From Hamadaea sp013361475 (lineage in GTDB: Bacteria > Actinomycetota > Actinomycetes > Mycobacteriales > Micromonosporaceae): a DNA stretch of 64,000 nt. The position numbers and the translations under genes are program-made. The stretch is taken from assembly GCF_040654195.1 (NCBI RefSeq), contig NZ_JBFAHM010000003.1, forward strand, positions 124,001 through 188,000. Reading direction: 5' to 3'. Position 1 is the first letter of the stretch; the number at the start of each line of letters is the position of its first letter. Below the pieces are notes generated by a model. That model was not told the DNA's origin. It saw only the letters and a program-made list of their open reading frames with translations, and did not search any database. Shown here in pieces: positions 25,426 to 34,193 of the stretch.

Positions 25426-25446
25426 GGCCCGACCACGATGTGAGAG

Positions 25447-27336
25447 TCAGGCGACTCGGGTGATCCGGTTGACCGGCCCCGGAGCCACCGGGCTGCTCGC
25501 GGCGAAGTACGCGACCAGGGCGTCGATGTCGAAGCCCGGGTGCACGATCTTGTCGGTGCCCACGTTGAGCCGGCTCGGGTTCTTGACCGTCCCGTCCGGG
25601 TTGTACGCCGTGAAGTCGCCGCCGCCGTCGAGGAAGCCGTTCATCGTGACCCGGTACGTGGCGGCCGGGTCGATCGGCGTCCCGTTGAGGGCGAGGTTCG
25701 AGATCTTGCTCCCGAGGGCCGCGCTCGCCGAGTACGTGTAGGTGAAGCCGCTGCTCACCTGCAGGATCTTGGTCGAGCTCTGGCCCTCGAACCCGGTGAA
25801 CTGCTGCTCCAGCGCCCAGCGGAGTTCGTCGCCGGTCATCGTCTTGGTGACCAGCGTGTTGTTGAACGGCTGAACGGTGAAGCACTCGCCGTAGGTGATG
25901 TCACCCGGCGCCTCGCCGCCGACGGAGGCCGCGTACACCAGGCCCTCGCGGACGCCACCGGGGTTCATCAGGGCGATCTGCGCCCCGGCCGACTGCGTGT
26001 ACGCGAGCTGCGCGTCCGCGATGACGTCGCCCATCGGGCTCTCCCCGCTGGCCACGGCGGTACGCGTGATGTCGGCCGTGATCTTGCCGACGACCTTGTT
26101 GGCGATCGGCTTGATCTTCTCCCGGTACTTGTCGGCGATCGCCTTCGCGGTCGCGTCCTTCATCGCCTCGTTACGCACCGGTACGCCGCTGGAGTCGAAC
26201 TGCCACGAGCCGTCGGCGTTGCGTACGCCGTTCTCCACGATCACGTTGTGCGCCTCGACCGAGGTGAACTGGTCGGTCTTCTTGTCCAGCGTGAACGAGA
26301 TGTCGGTGACGAGCTGACCGTTGCTGCCGGCGCTGGTCACCGCGATCGGCGTACCGGCCGAGTTCGGCAGCGCGCAGGAGTAGTAGCGGTGCGTGTGCCC
26401 CGAGACGACCAGCCCGAAGGCGGGGTCGAGCCCGGCGACGATGGGGGTGATGGCACCCGCGAACGCGGCGCAGCCGGAGACGTCCAGCGGCGCGGGCGCG
26501 TTCTGCTGACCGCCCTCGTGGATGAGCAGGACGATCGCCTGTACGCCGGCCCGCTGCAGCAGCGCCGCCTGCTTGTTGGCCGTCTCCACCTCGTTCTTGA
26601 ACTCGATCGTGGAGATGCCGGCCGGGTCGACGATGCCGGCGGTGTTCTGCAGCGTCATGCCGACGAAGCCGACGCGTACGCCCTGGAAGGTCTTGACCGT
26701 GACCGAGGGCAGCAGCGACTTGCCGGTGTCCTTGACGATCGCGTTGGCCGCGAGGTACTCGTACTCGGCCCCGGCGAAGCCGTCGCCGTCGAGGCAGCCG
26801 TCCACCGGGTGGCAGCCGCCGTTCTGCATACGCAGCAGCTCGTCGGTGCCCTCGTCGAACTCGTGGTTGCCGACCGAGGCGACGTTCAGCCCGAGGTTGT
26901 CCATCAGCTCCACGGTGGGCTCGTCGTGGAAGCCGGCGCTGACCAGCGGGCTGGCGCCGATGAGGTCGCCGGCCGCGACGGTGAGCGAGCGCTCGCCGGA
27001 GGCCTCGGCCTCGGCACGCAGGTTCTTCACCCAGGTCGTGAGGAATTCGACACCGCCCGCCGGGGTGCCGTTGATCAGGCCGCCGCTCCCGGTGGGCGGG
27101 TCGATCGCCCCGTGGAAGTCGTTGAACGCCAGCAGGTTGCCGTGCGCGGTCTGGCCCGGCGGCACCTTGTCGTAGGTGACCGAGACCGGGCTGAGCGGGG
27201 TCCAGCCGCTCGCGCCCGCCTGGTCGGTACGCCCGGCGTCGGCCAGCGGTAGTGCGAGCACCACCGCGAGCGCCAGTGCCGGCACGGCGGAGAGCCGGAC
27301 CAGCGCGAATCGGCTGGGTCGGCGGGTTGAAGACAT
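25447..27336 (-). CDS. Secreted 5'-nucleotidase / 2',3'-cyclic phosphodiesterase family
   Basis: 629 aa from ATG 27336 (GGAGG 5-6 nt upstream). The first ~40 residues are a Sec signal peptide (RRPSRFALVRLS, hydrophobic core, ALPLADA). The metallophosphatase domain has LLAFNDFHGAI, SVGNHEFDEG, and VSGHTHRYYSC supplying metal ligands. The C-terminal 5'-nucleotidase domain has NPGGVREGL and VQPFNNTLVTKTMTGDEL. It should hydrolyse extracellular nucleotides to nucleosides for salvage and phosphate. No cell-wall anchor is seen. A longer frame to 27543 lacks a ribosome site. Confidence 0.93.
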   Translation of the reverse strand: MSSTRRPSRFALVRLSAVPALALAVVLALPLADAGRTDQAGASGWTPLSPVSVTYDKVPPGQTAHGNLLAFNDFHGAIDPPTGSGGLINGTPAGGVEFLTTWVKNLRAEAEASGERSLTVAAGDLIGASPLVSAGFHDEPTVELMDNLGLNVASVGNHEFDEGTDELLRMQNGGCHPVDGCLDGDGFAGAEYEYLAANAIVKDTGKSLLPSVTVKTFQGVRVGFVGMTLQNTAGIVDPAGISTIEFKNEVETANKQAALLQRAGVQAIVLLIHEGGQQNAPAPLDVSGCAAFAGAITPIVAGLDPAFGLVVSGHTHRYYSCALPNSAGTPIAVTSAGSNGQLVTDISFTLDKKTDQFTSVEAHNVIVENGVRNADGSWQFDSSGVPVRNEAMKDATAKAIADKYREKIKPIANKVVGKITADITRTAVASGESPMGDVIADAQLAYTQSAGAQIALMNPGGVREGLVYAASVGGEAPGDITYGECFTVQPFNNTLVTKTMTGDELRWALEQQFTGFEGQSSTKILQVSSGFTYTYSASAALGSKISNLALNGTPIDPAATYRVTMNGFLDGGGDFTAYNPDGTVKNPSRLNVGTDKIVHPGFDIDALVAYFAASSPVAPGPVNRITRVA

Positions 27337-27493
27337 GGGAAGCCTCCGGAGTCGGGGGTTTGTCGCCTCATCTTCGCGGTTGTGCCACGACGGCACCAGA
27401 GCGCTTGGTGTGAATTTCTGACAGCGGGCTGGGAACGGCTCCGGCGTGCGGCCTTTCGCCGATGTCAGTGGTCGGACATAGACTTCATCCCCG

Positions 27494-29932
27494 ATGCACG
27501 CGCTATTCGACCTCCCTGCCCAGCCGCCCGCCAACGGTGGCAACTCCGACGGCGCCTCGGCCGCTCGGGGGCCCGCCGCTCAGCCGGATAACCGGCCGGC
27601 CCAGCCGGAGGGCAGGTCGAGCCGGCCCGAGGAGAAGTCCCGGCGACCGCGGCCGTCCGCCGAGGAGCTGCTGGCCGGGCTCAACCCGCCGCAGCGGGAG
27701 GCGGTCACCCATTCGGGGTCGCCGCTGCTCATCGTGGCCGGGGCCGGGTCGGGCAAGACCCGGGTGCTGACTCAGCGGATCGCCTACCTGCTGGCCGCGC
27801 GCGACGTGCATCCGGGCGAGATCCTGGCGATCACCTTCACCAACAAGGCCGCCGGTGAGCTGAAGGAGCGCGTGGCCGCCGTCGTCGGCAGCCGCGCCCG
27901 GCTCATGTGGGTGAGCACCTTCCACTCGGCGTGCGTCCGCATCCTGCGGGCCGAGCACGAGGCGGCCGGGCTCAAGAGCAGCTTCACCATCTACGACACC
28001 GACGACTCGCGCCGGCTCATGACGATGGTGGCCCGGGAGCTGGACCTCGACCCGAAGCGCTATCCGCCGCGATCGCTGGTCACCCAGGTGAGCAACCTGA
28101 AGAACGAGCTGATCGACCCGGAGTCCTTCCAGCCGGCCGGTCCGCACGAGCGCGTGCTCGCCGAGGCGTACACGCTGTATCAGCGGCGGCTGGCCGAGGC
28201 GCAGGCGATGGACTTCGACGACCTCATCATGCGGACCGTCCACTTGCTCCAGAGCAAGCCGGAGGTGACCGACAAATACCGGCGTCGGTTCCGGCACGTC
28301 CTGGTCGACGAGTACCAGGACACCAACCACGCGCAGTACCAGCTGGTCAAGGAGCTGGTGGGGGAGACCGGCGAGCTGTGCGTCGTGGGCGACGCCGACC
28401 AGTCCATCTACGCCTTCCGTGGCGCGACCATCCGCAATATCCTCGAGTTCGAGCGCGACTATCCCCAGGCGCGCACGATCCTGCTGGAGCAGAACTACCG
28501 GTCGACGCAGACCATCCTGACCGCGGCCAACGCCGTGATCGATCGCAACTCGGGCCGCAAACCCAAGCGGCTGTGGTCCGACCAGGGCGAAGGCGAGAAG
28601 ATCGTCGGCTACGTCGCCGACTCCGAACACGCCGAGGCCGACTGGGTGGCCCGGCAGATCGACGCGCTGACCGACAAGGGCGAGGCGCGGCCCGGTGACG
28701 TCGCGGTGTTCTACCGGACCAACGCCCAGTCCCGGGTGTTCGAGGAAGTCTTCATCCGGTTCGGCCTGCCCTACAAGGTCGTCGGCGGGGTCCGGTTCTA
28801 TGAGCGCAAAGAGGTCAAGGACGCGCTGGCATACCTGCGCGCCGTGACCAATGAGGACGACACCGTCTCAGTACGCCGGATCCTCAACACGCCGCGGCGG
28901 GGGATCGGCGATCGAGCCGAGGCTTGCGTGGAGGCCCTCGCCAACCGCGATCGCGTCTCGTTCGGCTCCGCGTTGCGGCGGGCCTCCGAGGCGCCCGGCA
29001 TCTCGACCCGGGCGGCGAACGCGATCCGCGAGTTCGTCCAGCTCATGGACGACGCCCGGGACAAGGCCCGATCGGCTCCGCCGGAAGAAGTCCTTGAGCT
29101 GGTGCTGACCGGTTCCGGTTACCTCACCGAGCTGGAGGGCAGCCTCGACCCGCAGGACGAAGGCCGGGTCGAGAACCTGCAGGAACTCGTCAGCGTCGCC
29201 CGGGAGTACACCGAACGCGCCGCCGACGCCGAGGAGCCGGCCACGCTCGACGGCTTCCTGGAGCAGGTCGCCCTGGTCGCCGACGCCGATCAGGTCCCCA
29301 GCGACGACCCCGATCACCAGGGCGTCGTCACGCTGATGACGCTCCACACCGCGAAGGGGCTCGAATTCCCGGTGGTCTTCCTGACGGGCCTGGAGGACGG
29401 CGTCTTCCCCCACATGCGCAGCCTCAACGAGGTGGCCGAACTCGAGGAGGAGCGGCGGCTGGCGTACGTGGGGATCACCCGCGCCCGGCAGCGCCTGTTC
29501 CTGAGCCGGGCGGCGACCCGGTCAGCCTGGGGCCAGCCGCAGTACAACCCGCCGTCACGGTTCCTGGAGGAGTTGCCGCCCGAGGTCACCCACTGGGAGC
29601 GGACCGAGAGCGCGGCCACCTCGTGGGGTGGCGGCATCGGCTCAGGCTCCCGCGAACGCGATCGCGACCGGCCCTCGACGTTCGTCGGCGGCACCGCGCG
29701 GGCGGCCCAGATCGCCTCGAAGATGGGCATCGACCCGTCCCGCCTGGCGACCGCGAGCGACCTGGCCAAGGTGCCGTCGCTGGAGCCCGGCGACCGGGTC
29801 AACCACCAGCGCTACGGCATGGGCCGGGTGCTCGCGGTCGAAGGACACGGCCCGCGCGCCCAGGTCCAGGTCGACTTCGGCGACCAGGTGATGTGGCTGG
29901 TCCTTCGCCATGCCTCGCTAGAGAAGATCTAG
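27494..29932 (+). CDS. pcrA: ATP-dependent DNA helicase PcrA/UvrD
   Basis: 812 aa SF1A helicase. A low-complexity N-terminal ~55 residues precede the Q motif LNPPQREAV, Walker A AGAGSGKT, TFTNKAA (Ia), DEYQDTN (II), GDADQSIYAFRGA (III), EQNYRST (IV), TLHTAKGLEFPVVFL (V) and VGITRARQRLFL (VI). The C-terminal Tudor-like PcrA domain reads GDRVNHQRYGMGRV. It unwinds DNA 3'-5' in repair, replication restart and RNA polymerase backtracking. TAGACT (27479-27484) 9 nt upstream suggests a short-leader or leaderless mRNA. Confidence 0.96.
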   Translation: MHALFDLPAQPPANGGNSDGASAARGPAAQPDNRPAQPEGRSSRPEEKSRRPRPSAEELLAGLNPPQREAVTHSGSPLLIVAGAGSGKTRVLTQRIAYLLAARDVHPGEILAITFTNKAAGELKERVAAVVGSRARLMWVSTFHSACVRILRAEHEAAGLKSSFTIYDTDDSRRLMTMVARELDLDPKRYPPRSLVTQVSNLKNELIDPESFQPAGPHERVLAEAYTLYQRRLAEAQAMDFDDLIMRTVHLLQSKPEVTDKYRRRFRHVLVDEYQDTNHAQYQLVKELVGETGELCVVGDADQSIYAFRGATIRNILEFERDYPQARTILLEQNYRSTQTILTAANAVIDRNSGRKPKRLWSDQGEGEKIVGYVADSEHAEADWVARQIDALTDKGEARPGDVAVFYRTNAQSRVFEEVFIRFGLPYKVVGGVRFYERKEVKDALAYLRAVTNEDDTVSVRRILNTPRRGIGDRAEACVEALANRDRVSFGSALRRASEAPGISTRAANAIREFVQLMDDARDKARSAPPEEVLELVLTGSGYLTELEGSLDPQDEGRVENLQELVSVAREYTERAADAEEPATLDGFLEQVALVADADQVPSDDPDHQGVVTLMTLHTAKGLEFPVVFLTGLEDGVFPHMRSLNEVAELEEERRLAYVGITRARQRLFLSRAATRSAWGQPQYNPPSRFLEELPPEVTHWERTESAATSWGGGIGSGSRERDRDRPSTFVGGTARAAQIASKMGIDPSRLATASDLAKVPSLEPGDRVNHQRYGMGRVLAVEGHGPRAQVQVDFGDQVMWLVLRHASLEKI

Positions 29933-30051
29933 CTCCAGCTCCCGGGTCCGCGTCGGTCCAGACCGCTGCTCCCGTCGGGCACCGGTCGGGCCGCCAGGCG
30001 GCCCTCCCTGCCAGGTCCGCGATCCATCGACGGTGCTGGCCCGCTCGGCAA

Positions 30052-30127
30052 GATCATCGCAGCACCCCGGGATAAGGCGGTTATCCGCGCTCGAATAACC
30101 CGCGTTATCCGGGATAGCGCGATGATC
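30052..30127. repeat. GATC-ended repeat with nested GTTATCC palindromes
   Basis: GATCATCGC (30052-30060) and GCGATGATC (30119-30127) enclose a GGATAA/TTATCC hairpin (30070-30086) and the GTTATCC palindrome (30101-30121) that also occurs near 1.47 kb. It lies in the spacer between convergent pcrA and folD, so termination is possible. Confidence 0.65.
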
Positions 30128-30142
30128 AAGCGGAGGCGGCGG

Positions 30143-31012
30143 CTAGCCGCGCTCGGCGCGTTCGACGACGTTGGCGAGGAGCATCGCCCGGGTCATCGGG
30201 CCGACCGCGCCGGGCATCGGGGCGAGCCACCCGGCCACCTCGGCGACCTCGGGCGCGACGTCGCCGGTGTAGCGGCCCTTGCCGTCCTCGCCGACGACCC
30301 GCGTGATGCCGACGTCGACGACGGCGGCCCCCGGGCGCACCATGTCCGCGGTGAGCAGGCCGGGGTTGCCGGCGGCGACGATGACGACGTCGGCGCGCCG
30401 AGTATGCGCGGCGAGGTCCTTCGTCCCGGTGTGGCACAGCGTCACCGTCGCGTTCTCGGTACGCCGGGTGAGCAGCAGTCCGAGGGGGCGCCCGACGGTG
30501 GTGCCCCGGCCGACGACCACCACTTCGGCGCCGTTGAGCGGGACCTCGTAGCGGCGTAGCAGCTCGACGATGCCGCGCGGGGTGCAGGGCAGCGGCGCCG
30601 GGTAGCCGAGCACGAGCCGGCCGAGGTTGACCGGGTGCAGCCCGTCGGCGTCCTTGTCGGGGTCGATCAGTTCCAGGGCTCGCTGTTCGGACAGGCCCTT
30701 GGGCAAGGGCAGCTGGACGATGTAGCCGTGGCACGCCGGGTCGGCGTTGAGCTCGGCGATCGCCTGCTCGACCTGGTCCTGAGTGGCATCGGCGGGCAGG
30801 TCCTTGCGCAGGGAGGCGATGCCGACCTCGGCGCAGTCGCGGTGCTTGCCCGCCACGTACGCGTGCGAGCCGGGGTCGTCGCCGACCAGGACGGTGCCCA
30901 GTCCCGGGACGACGCCCTTGTCGTGGAGCACGGCGACGCGCGCCTTCAGCTCGTCTTTGATCGCCGCCGCGGTGGCCTTGCCGTCCAGGATGCTCGCCGT
31001 CACGCCGTCCAT
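30143..31012 (-). CDS. folD: Methylene-THF dehydrogenase / methenyl-THF cyclohydrolase
   Basis: 289 aa from ATG 31012; GTG 31003 is an alternative that begins exactly at the family start TASILDGKATAAAIK. It interconverts 5,10-methylene-, methenyl- and 10-formyl-THF with NADP+, feeding purine synthesis (purN, purH nearby). Motifs: the YVAGKHRDC Tyr and Lys, QLPLPKG, DKDADGLHP, and the cofactor motif GRGTTVGRPLG. A perfect GTGACG-N6-CGTCAC repeat lies 46 bp upstream. Length and order are normal for bifunctional FolD. Confidence 0.95.
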   Translation of the reverse strand: MDGVTASILDGKATAAAIKDELKARVAVLHDKGVVPGLGTVLVGDDPGSHAYVAGKHRDCAEVGIASLRKDLPADATQDQVEQAIAELNADPACHGYIVQLPLPKGLSEQRALELIDPDKDADGLHPVNLGRLVLGYPAPLPCTPRGIVELLRRYEVPLNGAEVVVVGRGTTVGRPLGLLLTRRTENATVTLCHTGTKDLAAHTRRADVVIVAAGNPGLLTADMVRPGAAVVDVGITRVVGEDGKGRYTGDVAPEVAEVAGWLAPMPGAVGPMTRAMLLANVVERAERG

Positions 31013-31057
31013 CGTGCCAGCACAAACGTTTCCCACCGCCCGGCGGGGGTAGCAGCT

Positions 31058-31075
31058 GTGACGACTCAGCGTCAC
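31058..31075. promoter_or_regulatory. Candidate operator upstream of folD
   Basis: GTGACGACTCAGCGTCAC, perfect 6-bp arms with a 6-bp spacer, 46 bp before the folD start. Placement fits a transcription factor site overlapping the promoter; no regulator can be named. Confidence 0.4.
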
Positions 31076-31121
31076 GGGCACAGGCCTGTGGATAAGTCAC
31101 CATGATCAAAGTCCCGCTGAT

Positions 31122-31141
31122 GTTGCTATAGCGACAGCAAC
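31122..31141. promoter_or_regulatory. Quasi-palindrome in folD-dpp spacer
   Basis: GTTGCTATAGCGACAGCAAC matches its complement at 8 of 10 pairs. It lies in the 474-bp spacer between divergent folD and the peptide transporter operon. The rest of the spacer is relatively A/T-rich and also has direct half-repeats of CCATATCGGACC type near 31197-31223. Confidence 0.35.
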
Positions 31142-31376
31142 TGCGCGGTCATGTTTGTTAAAAGTCTCACTTCCCGGCCGCCTGACCTGCATCATTCCAC
31201 TATCTGGACCACCATATCGGACCAAAACGGGCAGCCTTGGTTTGCGGATTGTGACGGGCGTCTTCGGTCCGGCGGACCTCCCGATAAGGCATAATCCGGA
31301 AATATCCGCCCGTCCGGCAGGGCGGTGCTCAATATCAGAGCGAGGAGATGCTGCGCAAGTTCACAATGCTCGATCG

Positions 31377-31390
31377 TCACAGAGATGTGA
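31377..31390. promoter_or_regulatory. TCACA-GAGA-TGTGA inverted repeat
   Basis: Perfect 5-bp arms ending 10 bp upstream of the predicted -35 of the peptide transporter operon, a usual activator position. Confidence 0.35.
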
Positions 31391-31400
31391 TTGATCAAGT

Positions 31401-31430
31401 TTGTGCGTGCGTCGAGCTTCGCCATACCTT
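31401..31430 (+). promoter_or_regulatory. Predicted promoter of peptide ABC operon
   Basis: TTGTGC (31401-31406), 18-nt spacer, TACCTT (31425-31430). Transcription would start near 31437, giving a ~50-nt leader with an AGGAGG ribosome site before ATG 31487. Confidence 0.45.
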
Positions 31431-31486
31431 TGCCGGACGTTGTCGCGGGTCACACCCTGTGACGACGTAGGAGATGAGGAGGCTCA

Positions 31487-33103
31487 ATGCAGGTTCGCAG
31501 GTTTGCTGCCTGGACTGCGATCCCGCTCAGCGCCGCACTGGCCCTCTCGGCCTGCGGTGGTGGCGGCGACAGCGGTAGCAGCTCCAGTGGCACCGTCAGG
31601 ATCGGTATTGCCGAGCCGCAGTACCTGACCCCGGCGGACACCAACGAGACCAGTGGTTCGCAGGTCCTTGCCGCGCTCTACGCGCCGCTCGTGAACTACG
31701 ACGCCGATAACAAGCCGGTCGAGGTCCAGGCCGATTCGATCACTTCGTCGGACAACAAGGTCTGGACGATCAAGATCAAGAGCGGCTGGACGTTCCACAA
31801 CGGCGAGGCCGTGACGTCCGACAGCTACATCGACGCCTGGAACGCCGCCGCCTACAAGGGCGCGTCCCAGAACTCGTACTTCTTCTCGCAGATCGCGGGC
31901 TACAACGACGTCGCCCCGACGGCCACGGAGGCGTCCCCGTCGCCGCAGCCGACCGCGCAGAAGCTGTCCGGCCTGAAGAAGGTCGACGACACGACCTTCA
32001 CCGTGACGCTCTCGGCGCCGTTCAGCGACTTCAAGACCATGCTGGGCTACACGGCCTTCTACCCGCTGCCGAAGGCGGCCTTCACCTCCGACGGGACCGT
32101 GAAGTCGGACTTCAAGGACGCTCCGATCGGCGACGGGCCGTTCAAGATGGACGGCACCTGGCAGCACGACCAGTCGATCACGGTCGCCAAGTTCGACGAG
32201 TACAAGGGTGAGCAGCCGAAGATCACCGGCGTTCAGTTCAAGATCTACCAGACGCCGGAGTCGGAGTACGCCGACCTGCTGGCCGACAACAACGACGTCA
32301 TGCTGACGATCCCCACGGCGAACCTGGGCACGGCCGAGGGTGACCTGGGCGACCGCTACCTGCACAGCCCCGCGTCGAGCTTCCAGTTCCTGGCGTTCCC
32401 GACCTACGACAAGAACTTCTCGAACGTCAACGTGCGCAAGGCGATCTCGATGGCGATCAACCGTCAGGAGATCGTGGACCAGGTCTTCAAGGGTTCGCAG
32501 AAGGCGGCGTACTCCTTCGTGTCGCCGGTCGTCGGCGGCTACCGCGACAACACCTGTGGCGCGAACTGCGAGTTCAACGCGACTGCGGCCAAGCAGCTCT
32601 ACACCGAGAACAACGGCCCGTCGAAGCTGGAGATCAGCTACAACGCCGACGGTGGCCACAAGGACTGGGTGGACGCGACCTGCAACCAGCTGAAGAACAA
32701 CCTCGGCGTGGAGTGCGTCGGCGTTCCGACCGCCAAGTTCGCCGACCTGCTCAACAAGGTGGAGAAGAAGCAGGAAGTCGGCATGTTCCGCATGGGCTGG
32801 ATCATGGACTACCCGTCCATGGAGAACTACCTCGGCCCGCTGTACAGCACCAACGGCTCGTCGAACTACTACGGCTACAGCAACGCCGAGTTCGACAAGC
32901 TGGTCCAGGAGGGCCGGGAGGCCAGCACCTCGGACGCCGCCATCCAGAAGTGGCAGCAGGCCGAGGATCTCCTCGCCAAGGACATGCCGGTGCTGCCGCT
33001 GCGGTTCGGCCAGAACAACTACGGCATCTCGACCAAGGTGCAGAACGTCGAGATCGACCTGTTCAACCGGGTCGACCTGCTGAAGATCGAGCACACCGGC
33101 TGA
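31487..33103 (+). CDS. Peptide ABC transporter substrate-binding lipoprotein
   Basis: 538 aa. Lipoprotein signal with lipobox LSAC, C23 acylated, then a Gly/Ser linker. The remainder is a family 5 (DppA/OppA) binding protein: TNETSGSQVLAALYAPLVNY, KSGWTFHNGEAVTSDSYIDAWN, and NVRKAISMAINRQEIVDQVF (each only part of a longer conserved block). It captures oligopeptides, or possibly other ligands used by the family, outside the membrane. First gene of a five-gene importer operon; a hairpin in the 166-bp gap to the permease gene probably lowers downstream expression. Confidence 0.92.
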   Translation: MQVRRFAAWTAIPLSAALALSACGGGGDSGSSSSGTVRIGIAEPQYLTPADTNETSGSQVLAALYAPLVNYDADNKPVEVQADSITSSDNKVWTIKIKSGWTFHNGEAVTSDSYIDAWNAAAYKGASQNSYFFSQIAGYNDVAPTATEASPSPQPTAQKLSGLKKVDDTTFTVTLSAPFSDFKTMLGYTAFYPLPKAAFTSDGTVKSDFKDAPIGDGPFKMDGTWQHDQSITVAKFDEYKGEQPKITGVQFKIYQTPESEYADLLADNNDVMLTIPTANLGTAEGDLGDRYLHSPASSFQFLAFPTYDKNFSNVNVRKAISMAINRQEIVDQVFKGSQKAAYSFVSPVVGGYRDNTCGANCEFNATAAKQLYTENNGPSKLEISYNADGGHKDWVDATCNQLKNNLGVECVGVPTAKFADLLNKVEKKQEVGMFRMGWIMDYPSMENYLGPLYSTNGSSNYYGYSNAEFDKLVQEGREASTSDAAIQKWQQAEDLLAKDMPVLPLRFGQNNYGISTKVQNVEIDLFNRVDLLKIEHTG

Positions 33104-33122
33104 TCCCAGCCCAGTCTTGATC

Positions 33123-33169
33123 GAGGTGGCGTCGTCACTCTCCGTTAAGGAGGGGGGCGGCGCCACCTC
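33123..33169 (+). terminator. Intra-operon hairpin (attenuating terminator)
   Basis: GAGGTGGCG (33123-33131) and CGCCACCTC (33161-33169), 29-nt loop, no T-tract. Located between the binding-protein and permease genes, where partial termination would keep the binding protein in excess. Confidence 0.55.
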
Positions 33170-33269
33170 CCAGTGAGCCGGGCCTCAAGATCTTTCCGGG
33201 CCCGTGCGGGGGCGATCCCTATTTGGGGGATTCGCCCCGAAACCTCCCACACCCGGAGAGACTTGACTC

Positions 33270-34193
33270 ATGTTCCGCTACATCGTGCGCCGTCTGCTCC
33301 AAGGCGTGCTCACTTTCTTCGGCGCCACGTTCATCGTGTACAGCCTGATGTTCGCCGGCGGTGGTGATCCCATCCAGGCGTTGGCCGGTGAAAAGCCGGT
33401 GTCCGCGCAACAGCGCGCCGCGCTGACGGAGCAGTTCCACCTCAACGAGGGGTTCTTCACGCGGTACCTCTACTTCCTGCGGGACTTCTTCACCGGAAAT
33501 CTGCAGACGTCGAACCGGCAGGACATCTTCGACCAGGTCGGGCGGGCGCTGCAGTTGACGGGCAAGATCGCCCTGATCGCGATCGTCTTCACGGTCGTCG
33601 TCGGCGTCAGCGCCGGCATCGTCGCCGCCCTTCGCCGGGGTGGCGTCTTCGACACTTCGACCCTGATCCTGACGCTGGTGGTCATCGGTATTCCCAGCAT
33701 CGTGCTGGCGCCGCTCGCTCAGTTCCTCTTCGGCATCCAATGGAAGATATTCCCCGTTATCTATACGCCGGACAAGCCGTTCACCTCCCTGATCTTGCCG
33801 GGCCTCGTCCTCGGCGCGTTGTCGCTCGCGACGGCCATGCGGCTGACCCGCGCGTCCTTCTTCGACAACCTCCGCGCCGACTATGTGCGTACCGCCACGT
33901 CCAAGGGCCTCACCCGCTTCCGCGTGGTGGGCGTACACGTGCTGCGGAACTCGCTGATCCCGATCATCACCTTCCTCGGCGTCGAGCTCGGCAACCTGAT
34001 GGGCGGCGCGATCGTGACCGAGGGCGTCTTCAACATCCCGGGTATCGGCGGCAAGCTCTACCGGGCCATCCAGCTGGACGACGGGCCGACCGTCATCACC
34101 TTCGTCAGCATGCTGGTGGTCATCTACATCCTGGCCAACTTGATCGTCGACGTGCTGTACGCGGTGCTGGACCCGAGGATTCGCTATGAGTGA
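33270..34193 (+). CDS. Peptide ABC transporter permease (DppB type)
   Basis: 307 aa. Six membrane helices. The N-terminal RYIVRRLLQGVLTFFGATF signature of DppB/OppB permeases is present. The EAA loop reads ADYVRTATSKGLTRFRVVGVHVLRNSLIP (key residues: A, G of SKGL, and HVLRNSLIP) and contacts the ATPases. It forms the pore with the next gene product, whose start codon overlaps this stop by 8 bp. The ribosome site GGAGAG is upstream of ATG 33270. Confidence 0.93.
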   Translation: MFRYIVRRLLQGVLTFFGATFIVYSLMFAGGGDPIQALAGEKPVSAQQRAALTEQFHLNEGFFTRYLYFLRDFFTGNLQTSNRQDIFDQVGRALQLTGKIALIAIVFTVVVGVSAGIVAALRRGGVFDTSTLILTLVVIGIPSIVLAPLAQFLFGIQWKIFPVIYTPDKPFTSLILPGLVLGALSLATAMRLTRASFFDNLRADYVRTATSKGLTRFRVVGVHVLRNSLIPIITFLGVELGNLMGGAIVTEGVFNIPGIGGKLYRAIQLDDGPTVITFVSMLVVIYILANLIVDVLYAVLDPRIRYE

